A DNA stretch of 64,000 nucleotides, taken from an uncultured Chromatiaceae bacterium (GTDB lineage Bacteria > Pseudomonadota > Gammaproteobacteria > Chromatiales > Chromatiaceae). Below the pieces are notes generated by a model. The model saw nothing but the letters and a program-made list of their open reading frames with translations, did not search any database and was not told the origin of the DNA. Below are positions 63,900 to 64,000 of this stretch, in pieces (the stretch's first letter is position 1; the number at the start of each line of letters is the position of its first letter). The stretch lies in the NCBI GenBank assembly GCA_937923175.1, contig CALALB010000023.1, positions 48,563 to 112,562 of the forward strand, in the 5' to 3' direction. The position numbers were made by a program, and so were the translations under genes.

Positions 63900-64000
63900 T
63901 TATGCCCGTCCCGACCTCGGGCATATTGACGGCCGCCCTGGCGAAACGGCAGTTTTCCCCAGCCGGGCCAGGTTCCGACTGGCATTCAGGGCGCCGGTGC
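63900..64000 (-). CDS. C-terminal end of a TnpB/OrfB-like transposase (runs off right edge)
   Basis: Read on the minus strand from the window edge, the frame is TGALNASRNLARLGKTAV, then SPGRPSICPRSGRA and TAA at 63900. The N-A-S-R-N-L-A-R-L pattern is that of the last helix of IS200/IS605 OrfB (TnpB, RNA-guided nuclease) proteins, just after their zinc-finger and final catalytic Asp, which would lie beyond the edge. Only 33 codons are visible, so this is tentative. A seven-base hairpin (63902-63924) overlaps the stop, where the guide RNA of such elements usually begins. Confidence 0.45.
   Translation of the reverse strand, partial: TGALNASRNLARLGKTAVSPGRPSICPRSGRA
63902..63924 (-). repeat. 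Hairpin at the transposase-like 3' end
   Basis: ATGCCCG (63902-63908) pairs with CGGGCAT (63918-63924) around nine bases. It overlaps the last codons and stop of the TnpB-like frame and may be part of an omega-RNA or the element end. Confidence 0.4.

Overview
The window reads as chromosome of a gammaproteobacterium, most likely a purple sulfur bacterium or close relative (Chromatiales). The support is conserved gammaproteobacterial gene order (lptM-lysA-dapF-DUF484-xerC; recA-recX-alaS-csrA-tRNA-Ser; uvrC-pgsA-tRNA-Gly; tesA divergent from a ybbA/ybbP-type ABC pair), a sulfide:quinone reductase-like enzyme, a multiheme cytochrome cluster, glycogen synthesis and many c-di-GMP proteins. Genus cannot be fixed from sequence alone. 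No prophage and no CRISPR array was seen.

Layout. 1-8.2 kb (+): a hybrid histidine kinase cut by the left edge, a REC-GGDEF partner, lolA, a GT2 glycosyltransferase, cobD and a divergent CobT-like ORF. 8.2-8.75 kb is a non-coding stretch with a REP-like palindrome and nested inverted repeats. 8.75-16.0 kb (-): a metallo-beta-lactamase-fold hydrolase, a sulfotransferase, then xerC, DUF484, dapF, a methyltransferase, lysA and lptM, and a double-META-domain protein. 16.2-24.3 kb: a DegT aminotransferase overlapping a REC-REC-GGDEF protein, arsC, an EAL-CBS-GGDEF protein on the minus strand, and a GT2-GT39 pair for envelope glycans. A decayed reading frame follows, and next to it a strong candidate for the chromosome-dimer resolution site dif (24243-24270), which would place this window at the replication terminus.

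24.3-41.8 kb (mostly -): metY, tRNA-Leu, a Sel1 protein, tRNA-Ser, csrA, lysC, alaS, recX (apparently starting at CTG), recA, thpR and pncC. A cupin and a DUF302 protein lie on the plus strand. Then come a cysteine-rich small protein, a two-subunit pyruvate carboxylase-type pair, tRNA-Gly with a clear promoter and terminator, pgsA, uvrC and an HDOD protein.

41.8-64 kb: an alpha/beta hydrolase, the SQR-like flavoprotein, a wrecked hsdR remnant, tesA divergent from an ABC transporter, a GcvR-like ACT protein and a PIN-PhoH ATPase. These are followed by an operon of glgA (with a long disordered N-terminus), a GH13 amylase and an L,D-transpeptidase broken by a late amber codon. After that come an Hsp70-DUF2760 pair; a deaminase, ankyrin lipoprotein and lpxH operon; and YceI. 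Last is a tightly overlapped trio of heptaheme cytochrome c, di-heme-type cytochrome b and octaheme cytochrome c, the best candidate here for an undescribed respiratory module. What looks like the 3' end of a tnpB-like transposase gene runs off the right edge.
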